Assembly (NCBI RefSeq): GCF_902686445.1
Contig: NC_062226.1
Span: 11,628,001 to 11,692,000, forward strand
Direction: 5' to 3'
Length of the DNA stretch: 64,000 nt
Origin: Sciurus carolinensis
Lineage: Eukaryota > Chordata > Mammalia > Rodentia > Sciuridae
This document shows, piece after piece, positions 45,839 to 56,967 of this stretch; the stretch's first letter is position 1; every line of letters starts with the position of its first letter. Under the pieces are notes generated by a model. It was not told where the DNA came from and ran no database searches. It saw only the letters and a program-made list of their open reading frames with translations. A program made the translations under genes and the position numbers.

Positions 45839-47689
45839 TACTTTAACATTACAACACAACAAAGTATGTACAACAAACCCCAAGTCAACATCATACTGAA
45901 TGGAGAAAAACTGAAAGCTTTTTCTTTAAAATCAGGTATAAGTCAAGGATGTCCATTCTCACCACTACTATTCAATATAGTTCTTGAAACAACTCTAGCC
46001 AGAGCAATCAGGCAAGAGAAGCAAATTAAAGGGATACAAATAGGAAAAGAAGTCAGACTATCACTGTTTATTGATGACATCATACTATATCTAGAAGACC
46101 CCTAAAAAATTCCACCAGAAGACTCCTAGAACTGATAAGTGAATTTAGCAAAGTAGTCCTATACAAGATCATCACTAGATCAACAGCATTTCTATACTCC
46201 AATATTAATTCAGCTGAGAAAGAAATCAAGAAAACCATCCCCACCACAGTTACCTGAAAACAAAACAAAACAGAAAACAAAAAAAGGAAAGAAAAGAGAA
46301 CAAACCAGGAAATTACTCTAACCAAGGAAGTGACAGACCTCACAATGAAAACTATAGAACCCTGAAGAAAAATTGAAGAAGACTTCAGAAAATGAAAAAC
46401 CTCCCATGTTCTTAGATAGGCAGAATTAGACCTCCCATGTTCTTGGATAGGCAGAATTAATATTGTTAAAATGACCATACTACTAAAAGCAATATATGGA
46501 TTCAATGTAGTCCCCATCAAAATACCAGTGACATTCTTCACATAACATTCCTCAAATTAATTTGGAAGAATAAGAGATCCAGTGTAGCCAAGGTAACTCC
46601 AAATAAGTAAAGTGATGCAGCAGGCACCACAATACCTGATCTCAAATTATACTGCAGAGCTATAGTAACAAAAGAGCATGCGTGGTATTTGCATCACAGT
46701 AGACAGGAAGTCCAGTGGAATAGAATAGAAGACATGGAGACAAATCCACATACTTAAGCCATCTGCTACTTGACAAAGGAGCCAAAAGTATATGTTGGAG
46801 AGAAGACAGCTTTTTAAACAAACGGGGCTGGGAAAACTGGATATCTATATGTTGAAGACTGAAATTAGATCCCTATCTTTCACCCTGCACAAGAGTCAAA
46901 TTAAAGTGGATCAGAACAGAAACCTTGCAACTGCTAGAAGAAAACATTGGGTCAGCACTCCATCATATAGGTGCTGGCACCAACTGCCTCAACAAGACTC
47001 AAGAAACAAAACCAAGAAGCAATAGGCAGGATACCATCCAACTAAAAAGCTTCTGCATAGCAAAGGAAGTGACTAGGAGTGGACAGAGCCTATAGCATGG
47101 GAGAAAATCTTTGCCAGCTACTCCTCTGACAGGGGATTAATATCCAGAACATATTAAGAACTCAAAAAACTCAATGTCAAGAAACAAATAACCCAATCAA
47201 TAAATGAGCAAAAGAACTAAACAAATTTCTTCAAAAGAAGAAACACAAATGACCAACAAGTATTTGAGAAAATGTTCAACATCTCTAGCTATCAGAGAAA
47301 TGAAAATCAAAATGACCACTAAGATTTTATCTCACTGTAGTTGGAACTGCAGTTATCAAGAATTGATAATAATAAACAAGAATATGAATAGTAATAAAAA
47401 AATGCTGGCGAGTCCCCCAAAAGTCAAAAGGCAAACGTTTTCTCTCATACGTGGAAGCTAAAGCAAGGAAGCTAAAGCAAAATGAGAGAGAGAAGGCAGT
47501 AGGGGAGGGGATCGAATACCCTAAAGATATTGGGAAGAGCTGTGGAGCAGAAGAGAGAGGGCGGGAGGGCGGGAAAGGGAAAAAATATGGAAGGACTCTA
47601 ACAGAACTACGTATTATACATATATAAATGTACCAAAGGGACGGTTTCCTTTATGTATATGCCAATCAAAAATAAATAAATAAAGGAGT

Positions 47690-47845
47690 GAAAGGAAGTT
47701 CAGTAGAGGAGAGAGAAAGGGGGGGGAGGGCGGAGGGAAGAGCAGAGGAAAAGGGGGTAGAAATCAAATTCCTACTATATATAATTATGTCCAAAGGAAC
47801 CCAAGTACTATGTATAACTATACTGATCTAATAAAAAATAAAGTG
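47690..47845 (+). mobile_element. Second LINE-1-type 3' end
   Basis: A G-rich purine run (gaaaggggggggagggcgga), then ggaacccaagtactatgtat aactatactgatctaataaa and A-rich end. It resembles the fragment at 31,635 more than the adjoining element, so it is likely a separate insertion. Confidence 0.6.
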
Positions 47846-48169
47846 AATATTGAATTTTTAGCACATTACACATACCATAGGAAATGTAAAATGATATTTT
47901 TATCTTCTTTCTCTCATCCTTTGTGTTCTTCTTCTCATAAATTTCACGTTTATATGCCCAATGCGTTATAACTATTTTTTTTTTTTACTTTAGATAATTA
48001 ACCATATTTAAGAGTTAAAGTTGTAAAAATTATCTTTTATATTTACTCTGTTAACATTCTGGCACTCTTCATGTCTTTGTCTAGATGTAAATTTCCTTCT
48101 GGTTGCACATTCCTTCAGTCTGAAGAACTTCTTCTAATCCCTCTTACAGTGCAGATCTGCTCATAATAA

Positions 48170-48316
48170 ATATTTTTCTTTTTTTTTCTTTTTCTTTTTT
48201 TTTTTTTTTTTTTTTTTTTCAGTACTGGGGATTTGAACCCTGGGCCTTGCAAGCAAGCAAGCAAAGCAAGCACTCTACCAACTGAGCTATATCCCCAGCC
48301 CAATAAATATTTTTCT
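48170..48316 (-). repeat. Young ID SINE with GCAA expansion
   Basis: A long T run (A tail), cagtactggggatttgaacc ctgggccttgc, then tandem aagc/gcaa units, then ctaccaactgagctatatcc ccagccc. Direct repeats aataaatatttttct flank it (48165-48179, 48302-48316). The tRNA-like A and B boxes are recognisable, but the spacer between them is enlarged. Confidence 0.92.
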
Positions 48317-48386
48317 AAAAATTCTTTATCTCACCTTCAGTTTTTGAAACATTTTCTCAGGGTATAGAGTTTTATATTGACGAGTT

Positions 48387-48387
<1 letters not shown>

Positions 48388-48427
<40 letters not shown>
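48388..48427. repeat. (TG)n microsatellite
   Basis: About 20 uninterrupted TG units. Confidence 0.95.
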
Positions 48428-48429
<2 letters not shown>

Positions 48430-48869
48430 GTCATTGCTCTATTGTTTTCTGGTTTGTGTAGTTTCCAGGAGACATTTCCAGTTACCTTTGTTCCTCTGTA
48501 TATAATGTTCCTGTTCTGCTCTCCTGAATCCCTGTACCCACTGTTGGCTATCTGCAAGATTTTCTCTGTGTCCTGTGGGTATCCACGGTGGTGGAAGGTT
48601 GAGGCTTGAGGAAGCATCTGAGGGAAGGAGGAAAGATCCGAGAATACTTGGAACAGGTGTTTTCAGGGGGAAGACACAGGAAAAGCAAGTACCTTTTAGT
48701 ACCCGGGGAGAACCTAGGTTCTTACCAGGGTGCATGGAGCTCTAACAGGAACACCCTAGGGCGGTCAGCAAGCCTGGGGAAGAAGGAGTCTAATGACGTG
48801 ACGTGAAGAGGAGCCAAAACTTCCGCAGAAGGTAGGAGGGACCGCTTCCCCTAGTTGATCCCAATCTAA

Positions 48870-49350
48870 GAGGGAGCGCGGTTCCGCCGAACCCTGGTGG
48901 AGGCTTTCACAGGGGCATCGTAGGGTGTATGGAGAGCGGCAGGCGCTCCGAGGACCAGAGGAAGCCACTCTTCCCACGCGCCCGCGCGGTGACGAGGAGC
49001 TCTGTGATTTATTCTGTGTCAGTTTGAAACTTCTTCGTGGCGCCCTCAGGCCGGTGGCCCAGCCGCTGACGTTCCCGGAGCCTTGGAAGCGGCTCCCGCT
49101 CTGCGACTTCCGGGAGGAGCCGCCGCCGTCGCGGGCCACGCATCCCGCGCCTCCGCGAAGGCGCAGAATCGACGCAAGGCCACGACCGAGCCAGCGCCGC
49201 GGCGGGGACAGCAGCGCCCGAGCGGCGGGGAGCGGGAGGGCCGCGGCCCGGAGGATCCCGGGACCCGGGGAGGAGCCCCGGAGGAAGGTGGCGACGACGG
49301 GGCGGGGCGCACAGGGCCCAGCACAACGAATTTTGGCAGTACCATATTTC
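48870..49350 (+). promoter_or_regulatory. CpG island, gene unknown
   Basis: About 50-60 CpG dinucleotides occur in some 450 bases (densest 49,020-49,330), in a region otherwise poor in CpG. GGGGCGGGGC (Sp1-like, near 49,300) and several CCCGG blocks are present. Such islands usually mark constitutive or germline promoters. No recognised coding exon follows. Overlapping open frames of 120-160 codons run on both strands, as expected of any GC-rich stretch. The downstream sequence from about 49,320 (cacaacgaattttggcagta) changes abruptly in composition, as at an exon-exon junction, so this could be a promoter with a first exon, or a processed copy of an mRNA 5' end. I cannot decide. Confidence 0.6.
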
Positions 49351-49725
49351 CCAGTTCTGCAGAAATCCTCCCACCCACCGATCTGTCAGCCATCGAGATG
49401 AGTGACACAACCAGACAGAAGCAACACTTGAGGGCAAGTGTGAGGTGGTTGAGACTGACATGGAGTCCTGACCTCAGGAGCGGAAGAAATGGAATTCCCT
49501 GAATTCGAAGAGACATCTCTAAGGGAATTCATGTTTTTTTTTTTTTTTAGGAAAAAGTTGTTTTCCATACTTGATGTGATATCATTTCCAAACCTGAAAA
49601 ATGAGGAAATGTTGTATTGAAGATAAATGCCTGTAGTTACCATTGAACCTACCAATAGGGATTTGGCAACAACAATACCATTTTTTGCTGACTATTTTAG
49701 CAACAATTCAGTCCAATACTGGGTC
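49351..49725. other. Sequence downstream of the CpG island
   Basis: A short frame from atgagtgacacaaccagac (near 49,398) continues for about 35 codons and matches nothing I know. A T run followed by AG at 49,533-49,550 could be a splice acceptor or a reversed A tail. No confident call. Confidence 0.35.
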
Positions 49726-49727
49726 CT

Positions 49728-49896
49728 GGATGATGGCATACTCCTGTAATCCCAGCTACTCCCGAAGTCAAGACAGGAGGATTATAAATCTGAGGCCAAA
49801 TTGCAAGACCCTGCCTCAAAAACTGAAAAAGGACTGGGGACGTATGTCAGCGGTACGTGATTCTAGCATGTACAAGGCGCTGGATTCGACCTCAGC

Positions 49897-49897
<1 letters not shown>
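49728..49897 (+). repeat. B1-dID SINE
   Basis: gatgatggcatactcctgta atcccagctactcccg, aaaaggactggggacgtatg and tctagcatgtacaaggcgct ggattcgacctcagc: diverged dimer whose A tail has become the CA repeat that follows. Confidence 0.8.

Positions 49898-49936
<39 letters not shown>
49898..49936. repeat. (CA)n microsatellite
   Basis: About 19 CA units grown at the end of a SINE. Confidence 0.95.
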
Positions 49937-49939
<3 letters not shown>

Positions 49940-50039
49940 AAATACTGGAGAGAATGCCAAGAAAATTGTGTTCTCGTGGACTGTATTCAGAATGTAATCA
50001 TTAATATCTAGTAAAGTATTTTGGCAACCTGGATCATGA

Positions 50040-50975
50040 GCCTGAAAAATGTATCATCGAGCATTTCCACTTGTTTTTTTTTTTTTTTGAGTTGGAAAAT
50101 GTTTACATATGATTTATTCATAAACACCGTGTATCATAGTTGGAAAAACTTAAAAAATTGAAAGAAGTTACCTGCTCCTGGACTAATATTGAAAGAGGTT
50201 ATTTGAACTCTGGCACCTGCTTCTGTGGTATTAACTGCACAAATATCAACTAGGATTTCTCTCTCAGAGGAAAAAAAATGTGAGTTTTAAAACTAAAAAA
50301 TAAAGACTTGATATAACTAACAAATAAAAACCCATCTACCTAAGTCTTAGTTTTAATTCCAGGTGTGCGATATTGGAGAAGTCATTAAATCTTTCGGTGC
50401 CTATGTTCCTGTTCTGGAATAGTCTTGGCCTTTCATTCAAACACACCGTTTCCTCTCTGGAGCCATGTTGTCCATGTTGAGGCCACTGCCCGTAAGTGTT
50501 TCTTTTGATGAGGGTTAAAACTGGTCCCTAAGTCCAGCATCTTGATCAGAACTTGGAGACCTCCCTAGTCTTGAAAGCATTTCTCGTTCTTGGATTTGAT
50601 TTTGTAACACTACCCTTTGGTCACATGAGGCTTTCTCCTAGAAGCCAAGTTTTGTCATATATAAAAATTTCCCATCAGACAAAAGTGGCTGTTGGCATTT
50701 ATTGTGTCCCTCCCTCCTTGGATTGAATCTGCTTGGATACATATACCAATCCAATCATGCCTCTGCTCTGAGGACTGCTGGTCCCTCTCTCAAGGATTTG
50801 TTTCTATCCAGTTGCTTTTATTTCAGACCTATAAAGCCAGAGTCTTCATTTTGTTGTTTCTCCTTGTAAAATTAAGCATCCATCCTACTTCATTGTGGTT
50901 TTTTTCATATATAAAATACATAAGTCTAGGAAGGAAGATGAGTTGGAAAAGTCTGGGATTCTAGACAGAAGGGCT
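50040..50975. other. Intergenic stretch 3' of the OR pseudogene
   Basis: AT-rich sequence. A stretch near 50,690-50,880 (ctccctccttggattgaatc tgcttgg) has no clear repeat match. Nothing gene-like is seen. Confidence 0.4.
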
Positions 50976-50977
50976 TT

Positions 50978-51911
50978 TTATGGGGCAGAACATCTTCTCC
51001 AGCAAAATAGTCTCCATAAAGCCTGTTTTATATCCTTGCTCCTCAAGCCACAGATAAAGGGGTTTAGCATAGGAGTGACCATTGTATGTATCACAGACGC
51101 CACCATCCCAGTATCTGCTGAGTAGGAGGATGAGGGCTGGAGATACACCAGGAAGAGGGCTCCATAGAAGAGAGTGACCACCGTCAGGTGAGAGCCACAG
51201 GTGGAGAAGACTCTGTGCTTCCCCCCAGCAGAGGGGATCCTGAGGGTGGTGTGCATGATGTGGGCATAAGAGACCAGGACACAGTGAGAGGGAGCACACC
51301 TGAGAGGGCAGCTTCAGTGAACATGGTGACGTGAAAGGCACGGGTGTCTCAGGCAAGCTTGAGGAGCGGCAGAAGGTCACAGAAGAAGTGTGGGATGGAG
51401 CGGGAGGCACAGAAGGAGAGCTGAGCCACGTGGAGAGTGAGTGAAAAGGCCAGGAGGCTGGAGCAGAGCCAGGACATGGCCACCAGCAGCAGGCATCGCT
51501 GGGGACACATGACGGTGGTGTAGTGCAGAGGCAGGCAGATGGCCACGTAGCGGTCGTATGCCATCGCGGCCAGCAGGAAGTCATCCAGCAGGGCCAGTGC
51601 CATGAAGCAGTACATCTGCAGGAGGCAGCCAGCCTGGGAGATGGCGGGCTGCTGTGTGGATGTCCACCAGCACCTTGGGGACGGTGGTGCAGGAGAAGCA
51701 GGTATCGATGAAGGACAGGTTGGCCAGGCAGAAGCACATGGGCGTGTGCAGGTGCTGGTCAGAGCCAATGGCCAGGATGATGAGCAGGTTCCCCAGCAGG
51801 GTGACCAGGTACATGCCCAGGAAGAGCCCAAATAGGAGAGGCTGCTGCTCTGGGTGCTCAGAGAAGCCCAGGAGCAGGAAGTCAGAGATGGTGCTTTGGT
51901 TTCTAATTTCC
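50978..51911 (-). pseudogene. Family-1 olfactory receptor pseudogene
   Basis: Receptor pieces in order, in three frames: an N-terminus like [20 protein letters not shown] (from 51,902), [16 protein letters not shown] (TM1), [18 protein letters not shown] (TM2), [20 protein letters not shown] (TM3), SRSIPHFFCDLLPLLKLA, then [16 protein letters not shown] (TM6) and TPMLNPFICGLRSKDIKQAL (TM7). Defects: no start ATG where one is expected, with an in-frame stop just upstream (51915-51917); a one-base loss near 51,652-51,658; a premature TGA at 51349-51351, probably from a 3-base deletion in 'ACSDT'; another frameshift near 51,280-51,300; and the TM7 NPxxY tyrosine changed to C. It belongs to family 1, as do human OR1 genes in this cluster; I cannot assign the subfamily. 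Confidence 0.92.
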
Positions 51912-52370
51912 TTCTAAGATAGAGAAAATAGAGCAGAGTGTTTTTTTTTTTTTTTTTTTTTAAATAAAAGATAGGTTCTAAAAATAATGGTTCAAAAACT
52001 TTAATCTGTTTTTCTCAGTTCTTTGAAGAAGACACTGATTTTCAGTACTAGATATAATTACAAGTATACAAACATGAAGAGTTGGGGACCATGGACCATG
52101 ATAATCAGGCATCGTATTGGAGGTGTTGGTGTCTTGGTTCCTGTAATCTGTCAAGTTTCCCCCCAATTGTCTGAATAGGGCTGAGCTGACTGAAGGCTGG
52201 AATGGACCTCTCCAAGTTTTAATTCCTTTGTACATTTTACAACAACTGTTTCAATCTCTTAATCTTGTTGTAGAGCTTGTTTTGGAGTCATGCATATTCT
52301 GGATTTAGTGGGTGATGCAAGGCACTCTGCTTCTAGGTATGTGAGTGTGTGTGTGTACATTTAAAGGAAG
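51912..52370. other. Intergenic stretch upstream of the OR pseudogene
   Basis: Starts with a T run at 51,941-51,961, then sequence without recognisable repeats or genes apart from a short GT-rich run near 52,345. Confidence 0.4.
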
Positions 52371-52592
52371 TGAAGCCAGACATGGTGGTGCACGCTTGTA
52401 ATCTCATCAGCTTGGGAAGACGGGGCAGGAGGATCATGAGTTCAAATCCAGCCTCAGTGACTTAGTGAGGCTCTAAGCAACTCAGTGAGACCCTGTCTCT
52501 AAATAAAACACACACACACCAAAAAAAAAAAAAAAAGGGTACAAATATGGGTCTGTGGTTAAGTGCCCTTGGGTTCAATCCCTGGTACACCA
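52371..52592 (+). repeat. B1-dID SINE
   Basis: agccagacatggtggtgcac, gaccctgtctctaaataaaa, an A run, then the degraded ID half gggtctgtggttaagtgccc ttgggttcaatccctgg. Confidence 0.85.
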
Positions 52593-52619
52593 GTTGCTCT
52601 GCCCTTTTGTCTTCAAGGA

Positions 52620-54660
52620 ACTTTCCATTGAGTTAACATGGATGTTAGAATATCATAACTGAAAAAACCCTTTGTCAGTACCGGGCACATGGTTCCATTT
52701 TTGTCATCAACAGAGTCAGCTGCAACATCAGTTTCAAGATCACGGGCTTTAAGATCTAGAGAGTGCGAGGAATCTTTTCTCTGTCCTTTCCCCCTCTGTC
52801 CTGCTTGGGCAGTCGCTTACCTCCCAGATCTTCCATCTTTTTGCCTGTGCCGTGTGTGCCACTTCGTACAGTCACTGGAGTTACAGTGAGATGCGTGAGA
52901 GGCATGTCTCAACGTGGGAGCGATCGTCACGCCCAGGGCAGTAGCAGATGACGCACCTGAGCCTGGGACCCCCAGTGCCATGCTTGGTGTAGACAGCAGG
53001 CTTTACAGCTCTGTTTTTTTCTCACTTTTGTAAATGCTTGCCCCTTTTGAGCCTCCCTTTACTGGTAGATAGAAGCAGATGCTAATCCTGCCTGACAGAT
53101 GTGCGGAGGGGGCACAGGTGGGCTGGAATCACTTGAAAACTTATGAACCATGATGTACAGTCTAAATGAAGAATTCCAACGTTCCCAATTCCCAGTGGGA
53201 GGAACAGATGCACCAGGCACCTGTGGCAGTGCTACTGCTCACCTGCTTCCTGTGATGATCACAAGCATAAAGTGCCCTCTCAAATGGGACAGGGTTTCCT
53301 TACCCTTTACTCTCTCTGTGACCCTGAGAAGGCAACCTCCATCTGTTTAAACATTTGCCATTGTTGTTAGTAAATGAAGAGGGCCATTGCTCCTGGTTAC
53401 TGCCTGATAGGAGAGGGTCTCGTGAGTCGGGTGATGTGAGATGAAGAGTCATTATCACCATCACTGTTACTGACCTCGAGTGACCATGCCTGCACTCCCA
53501 CCTGTCTGTGGCAAAGCATTTCTGGAATCTGGAAACCGTGGGCAAACTTGTCAGATAACTTAATCACTCAATCCCCAATATCATTAACTGTGATGGGGAT
53601 AAAAAGCATATTTTAAGCAGTTATTTGATGGTTCAAATAAAAAAAAGAACGTGAAGCGGTTGGTAAATTGTAAGTGCATACGGAGGCGTAGGGTGTTGGT
53701 GTTGACCTAGGGCTGTGGCTGAGAGTGGTTTGGGGAACGAGGCCCATGGTGACTCATGGACCATGTTACAACTGATGCTGTGATGTAGGGTCGATGAAGC
53801 AAATGAAAATGATGTGCTCTTTCCTGCTAAAGGGCTGTTCACTTTACAGAATTCTCGTATCCACAGGTTGTGTTACTGTACAGGGCCTAGGTTCCGACAC
53901 CGCTGGAACCTGGGAAAGGTGTTCTGAGACCTGTTCTCCTCAATGATCACAGGTTGGACCATGAAGGTCCTGATGAGCACTAGAGTAAGTACCCCGCATT
54001 GATGAGAAGAGTCAGAAAAAATGATTGGCAGAGAGGGAGAAAGGAAGAGAAGGGGGAAAGGAAAAAGGGAAAAATTTAAGGGGTGAGTGTGTGTGTGTGT
54101 GTGTGTGTGTGTTCTCCTTAGCAAGCTTTGCTATTTTTTCAGTCTTATACCTCCGTTCTTACCTGGAGATTCTGGCCAAGCTCTGTCTCTGGGCCTGTCA
54201 CTGAAGACATTGGGTTCTCTGTCTCTTTGTCTCTCCAAGCAGGCATAGTTGGAGCCGCAAGGTCCTTTCCTTTCTGCTGCAGCAGCACATTCTAAAGACT
54301 CAGGGATTGAGGTTCGTGCCCTTGGGCACAGGAACCAGGAGGAGCTGCTGACTTTCTACACACTGTGTCTTCTGGGACTGAATCCCAGACCTGCTAGTTA
54401 AAGATAGGGAAAGTGTCCATCTGCCAGCTGTCCTCTCTGGACTGTGGCCTCCAGAGTCACAGCAGTGTCAGTGATGCCTCCATTCAGAGTGACCAGGGTC
54501 ACCAGTGCTCCTGCTGCTTCCCCTGGGTGAGACACAAATTGGCTTCATCATCTTCAACCTTTACACTGAGCAGGGCCTGTCCTTGTCCTGGAGTTCACAC
54601 TGTCTAAGTAAAGTCCAACCCTCATGGATGAAATACAGTACATTCTAAGTAGACTGTGTT
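52620..54660. other. Intergenic stretch, mostly unassigned
   Basis: No gene. A purine-rich run and (TG)n lie at 54,015-54,112. Short open frames on both strands have no family likeness. MIR-like remnants are possible (e.g. 53,370-53,640) but too diverged to call. Confidence 0.4.
54087..54112. repeat. (TG)n microsatellite
   Basis: About 13 TG units after a purine-rich tract (54,015-54,085). Confidence 0.93.
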
Positions 54661-54667
54661 TTTGTCA

Positions 54668-55088
54668 GTTTTTATGCTTCTATGACCAAAAGACCTGACG
54701 AGAACAATGCAGAAGAGGAAAAATTTATTTGGGGCTCATGGTTTCAGAGGTCTCAGTCCGTACATGGCCAACTCTATTGCTCTGGCCCCAAGGTGAGGCA
54801 GAGCATCATGGCAGAAGGGCATGGCAGAGGAAAGCAACTCAGGACCTAGCAACAAGGAAGCAGAGAGAGCACTCCACTCATTAGGGACAAAATGTAAAAC
54901 CCCAAAGCCATGTCCCAATGACCTACTTCCTTCAGTCATATCCTACCTGCCTGTAGTTACCACCTGGTCAATCCCTATCAGTGAGTTAAGCCATTGATGA
55001 GCTTACACTCTCTAATCATTTCACCTCTGAACATTCTTGCATAATCTCACACATGAGTTTTGGGGGCATTTCATATCTAAACCAAAAC
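54668..55088 (-). mobile_element. MaLR-type LTR
   Basis: gtttttatgcttctatgacc aaaagacctgacgag, gggctcatggtttcagaggt, atcatggcagaagggcatgg and ggcatttcatatctaaacca aaaca: antisense MaLR landmarks. Its two ends are near-complete. Confidence 0.78.
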
Positions 55089-55950
55089 AAGTACAAAGTA
55101 ATACTAAAATAGATGGGTGTTCATAATCATGACCTTCACACAATCATGTAGAAGTAACAGTCTTGCTTTATGACCTGATGGAGCTAAATGATTACCAATA
55201 TGTAGAACCTGCAGAAGGTGCAGGTGCTATTCTGGGAATCTATGGATGTATTTGTTGATCTTTGTTGTAAATTTGTCTTACATACAAAAGAAGGTATAAA
55301 CATATCTTGCTGTTTAGGGAATGAAAATAAAATGAATATCCATGTTCTTGCTTCTCAGATCAAACAGTCTATCAATACGATAGAATGATTTATTTCTATC
55401 ACTTAGAAACCCCCTCTTTTTCCTTTCTCTGTTAACATTCTTCATTCCTGTCCCTCTCCCACTAGAGGAAACCATTATTGTGAAGATTCCTATAGTTTTC
55501 TTCATATTTTTACCACAGATACATATCTAACTAAAATTATATTGCCTGGGAATGCATTTTTTTATTTTTAAAATAAATTTTATATTTAAGGTTTACAGCA
55601 CAATGAATGGGAGACATTAGATAGTAAAAGGTCACTGTAGTGAAGCAAATTAACATGCCTGTCATCTCATATGGCTGTACATTTTTTGCATGTTTTTGTC
55701 CTTTCTGTGAAACATTTTTTGTGTTTATAAAATAATTTTCTTATTTTTGCCAGCACTACGTGTTTGGGGTCAGTCCATGTTGATGCACATTGCGGCGAAG
55801 CAGGGTTGCTTATTGATGTCTGGCACAGGCTGTCAGAGTCCCAACCCAAACTCTCACTGACAAACATAGTGCAGACTTTTGGACTTCTGAAGTTTTCCTT
55901 TCTCTCTTTTTCTTTTCTTTCTCCCTCCTGCCCTGCCCTCCTTTCTTCTT
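55089..55950. other. Intergenic stretch, nothing recognised
   Basis: AT-rich, possibly with old LINE-1 material near 55,520-55,750 (ataaattttatatttaaggt ttacagcac). No gene. Confidence 0.35.
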
Positions 55951-55951
55951 T

Positions 55952-56132
55952 CCTTGAAACTGGAAATTGAACCCAGCGATGCTTTACCCCTGAGGTACAT
56001 CCCAAGCACTTTTTATTTTTTATTTTGAGATAAGGTCTCACTACATTGACCAGGCTGGACTCCAACTTGCAATCCTCCTGCCTCAGACTCTCAAGTTGCT
56101 GGGATTACAGGCATGCACCACTGTGCCCCAGA
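55952..56132 (-). repeat. B1-dID SINE
   Basis: gaaactggaaattgaaccca, attttgagataaggtctcac, ctgggattacaggcatgcac cactgtgcccc: minus-strand dimer. Confidence 0.88.
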
Positions 56133-56508
56133 AGTGCTTTTGAATTTGAAATGGTATGTGTGTGTATCATCATCTGTGATTCTTCCATTAGACTGAACAG
56201 AACTCTCCGTTAACTAGACACACAGTACGTCTACCACAGAATAAATTAAGTAGGCCTAATAAAGGCTACAAGTATCACATCAATTCAGAACAGGTTTTGT
56301 TGCTAAATGAGTTTGCTGCAGGTTTTTAAAAAAAAGCTTTGTGTTGCCAGAGTGTTTTTGGATGTCAGAACTGTAGATATCATGGTGGTGTGTGATATCT
56401 CATTATGTGTATTCAAAACTATTTCTTAAGATCAGTGAATTATAAGACACATACAGAAAAATGTATAAAACATAAGTGCACTTTCCAGTGAATTTTTACA
56501 AAGCAACA

Positions 56509-56636
56509 CCTGTGCTCATTTCTTCTTCTTCTTTTTTTTTTTTTTTGCGGTACTGGGGATTGAACTCAGGGCCTTGTGCTTGTGAGGCAAGCACTCTACC
56601 AGCTGAGCTATCTCCCCAGCCCTGTGCTCATTTCTT
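56509..56636 (-). repeat. Young ID SINE
   Basis: T run (A tail) at 56,531-56,546, then gcggtactggggattgaact cagggccttgtgcttgtgag gcaagcactctaccagctga gctatctccccagc. Direct repeats ctgtgctcatttctt flank it (about 56510-56524 and 56622-56636). Pol III box regions are intact. Confidence 0.93.
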
Positions 56637-56967
56637 GATCAAGATGTGGAGCCTTGCCTCCTCCCTGAAGTTGGGCTTAGTGTTCCTCTCTGCCAATCAC
56701 TACTCTCCTTTTTAAGTTAAATAACCACTGTCTTTTCCCTAATTTTCATGTTTTTGAATTTTATAAATGGAATGATGTATGATAGTCTGTTTTTGGTCTT
56801 CTTTTGTTCAACATTTCATGTTTGTGAGATTCATCCAGATATTTCTATATAGCCCTAGTTGGTTCATTTCCATTATTATGAGATGCATCATTGTGGGATG
56901 ATATTATGTATTTTTCATCAAATCTCCTGTTGAGGGAATAGCCCAGGATTTTGCCATCAAGAATAAT

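Larger units (their letters stand above)
43500..47440 (+). pseudogene. LINE-1 ORF2 remnant (endonuclease and reverse transcriptase)
   Basis: ORF2 makes the target-nicking endonuclease and reverse transcriptase of LINE-1. The N-terminal endonuclease start is seen at about 43,530 (an NINGLNSP-like run), APN-type endonuclease motifs follow near 43,815 (IVNIYAPN), and the reverse transcriptase block lies at 45,935-46,105 ([15 protein letters not shown], then [13 protein letters not shown], where the usual F-A-D-D box reads F-I-D-D). The ORF2 stretch in 45,842-46,105 is the longest open piece. Many stops, frameshifts and three insertions disable it. The last few hundred bases of ORF2 are absent or unrecognisable. 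Confidence 0.85.
38598..47685 (+). mobile_element. Old, nearly full-length LINE-1 with nested insertions
   Basis: A LINE-1 from its 5' end (gagatggtgggctagagg, the equivalent of the usual 'aagatggcggactagag') to a 3' A/T-rich end near 47,685. GC-rich 5' UTR lies at 38,598-39,055 and 40,391-42,360, ORF1 remnants at 42,420-43,445 and ORF2 remnants from about 43,500. It is broken by a nested LINE-1 (39,056-40,390), a LINE-1 3' end (44,259-44,435), a B1-dID (45,040-45,220) and a tailed ID (45,695-45,838). Both reading frames contain many stops and frameshifts, so it cannot make functional ORF1 or ORF2 protein. ORF2 seems to lose its last part before the 3' UTR near 47,400. Confidence 0.85.

Noticed and set aside
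45728..46105. A 125-codon protein gene with reverse transcriptase likeness
   Set aside because: It is a SINE fused to a fragment of disabled LINE-1 ORF2, not a host gene.
48925..49516. Overlapping 140-158-codon frames on both strands at the CpG island
   Set aside because: No domain or homology that I recognise, and GC-rich low-stop content explains them. Kept only as a CpG island.
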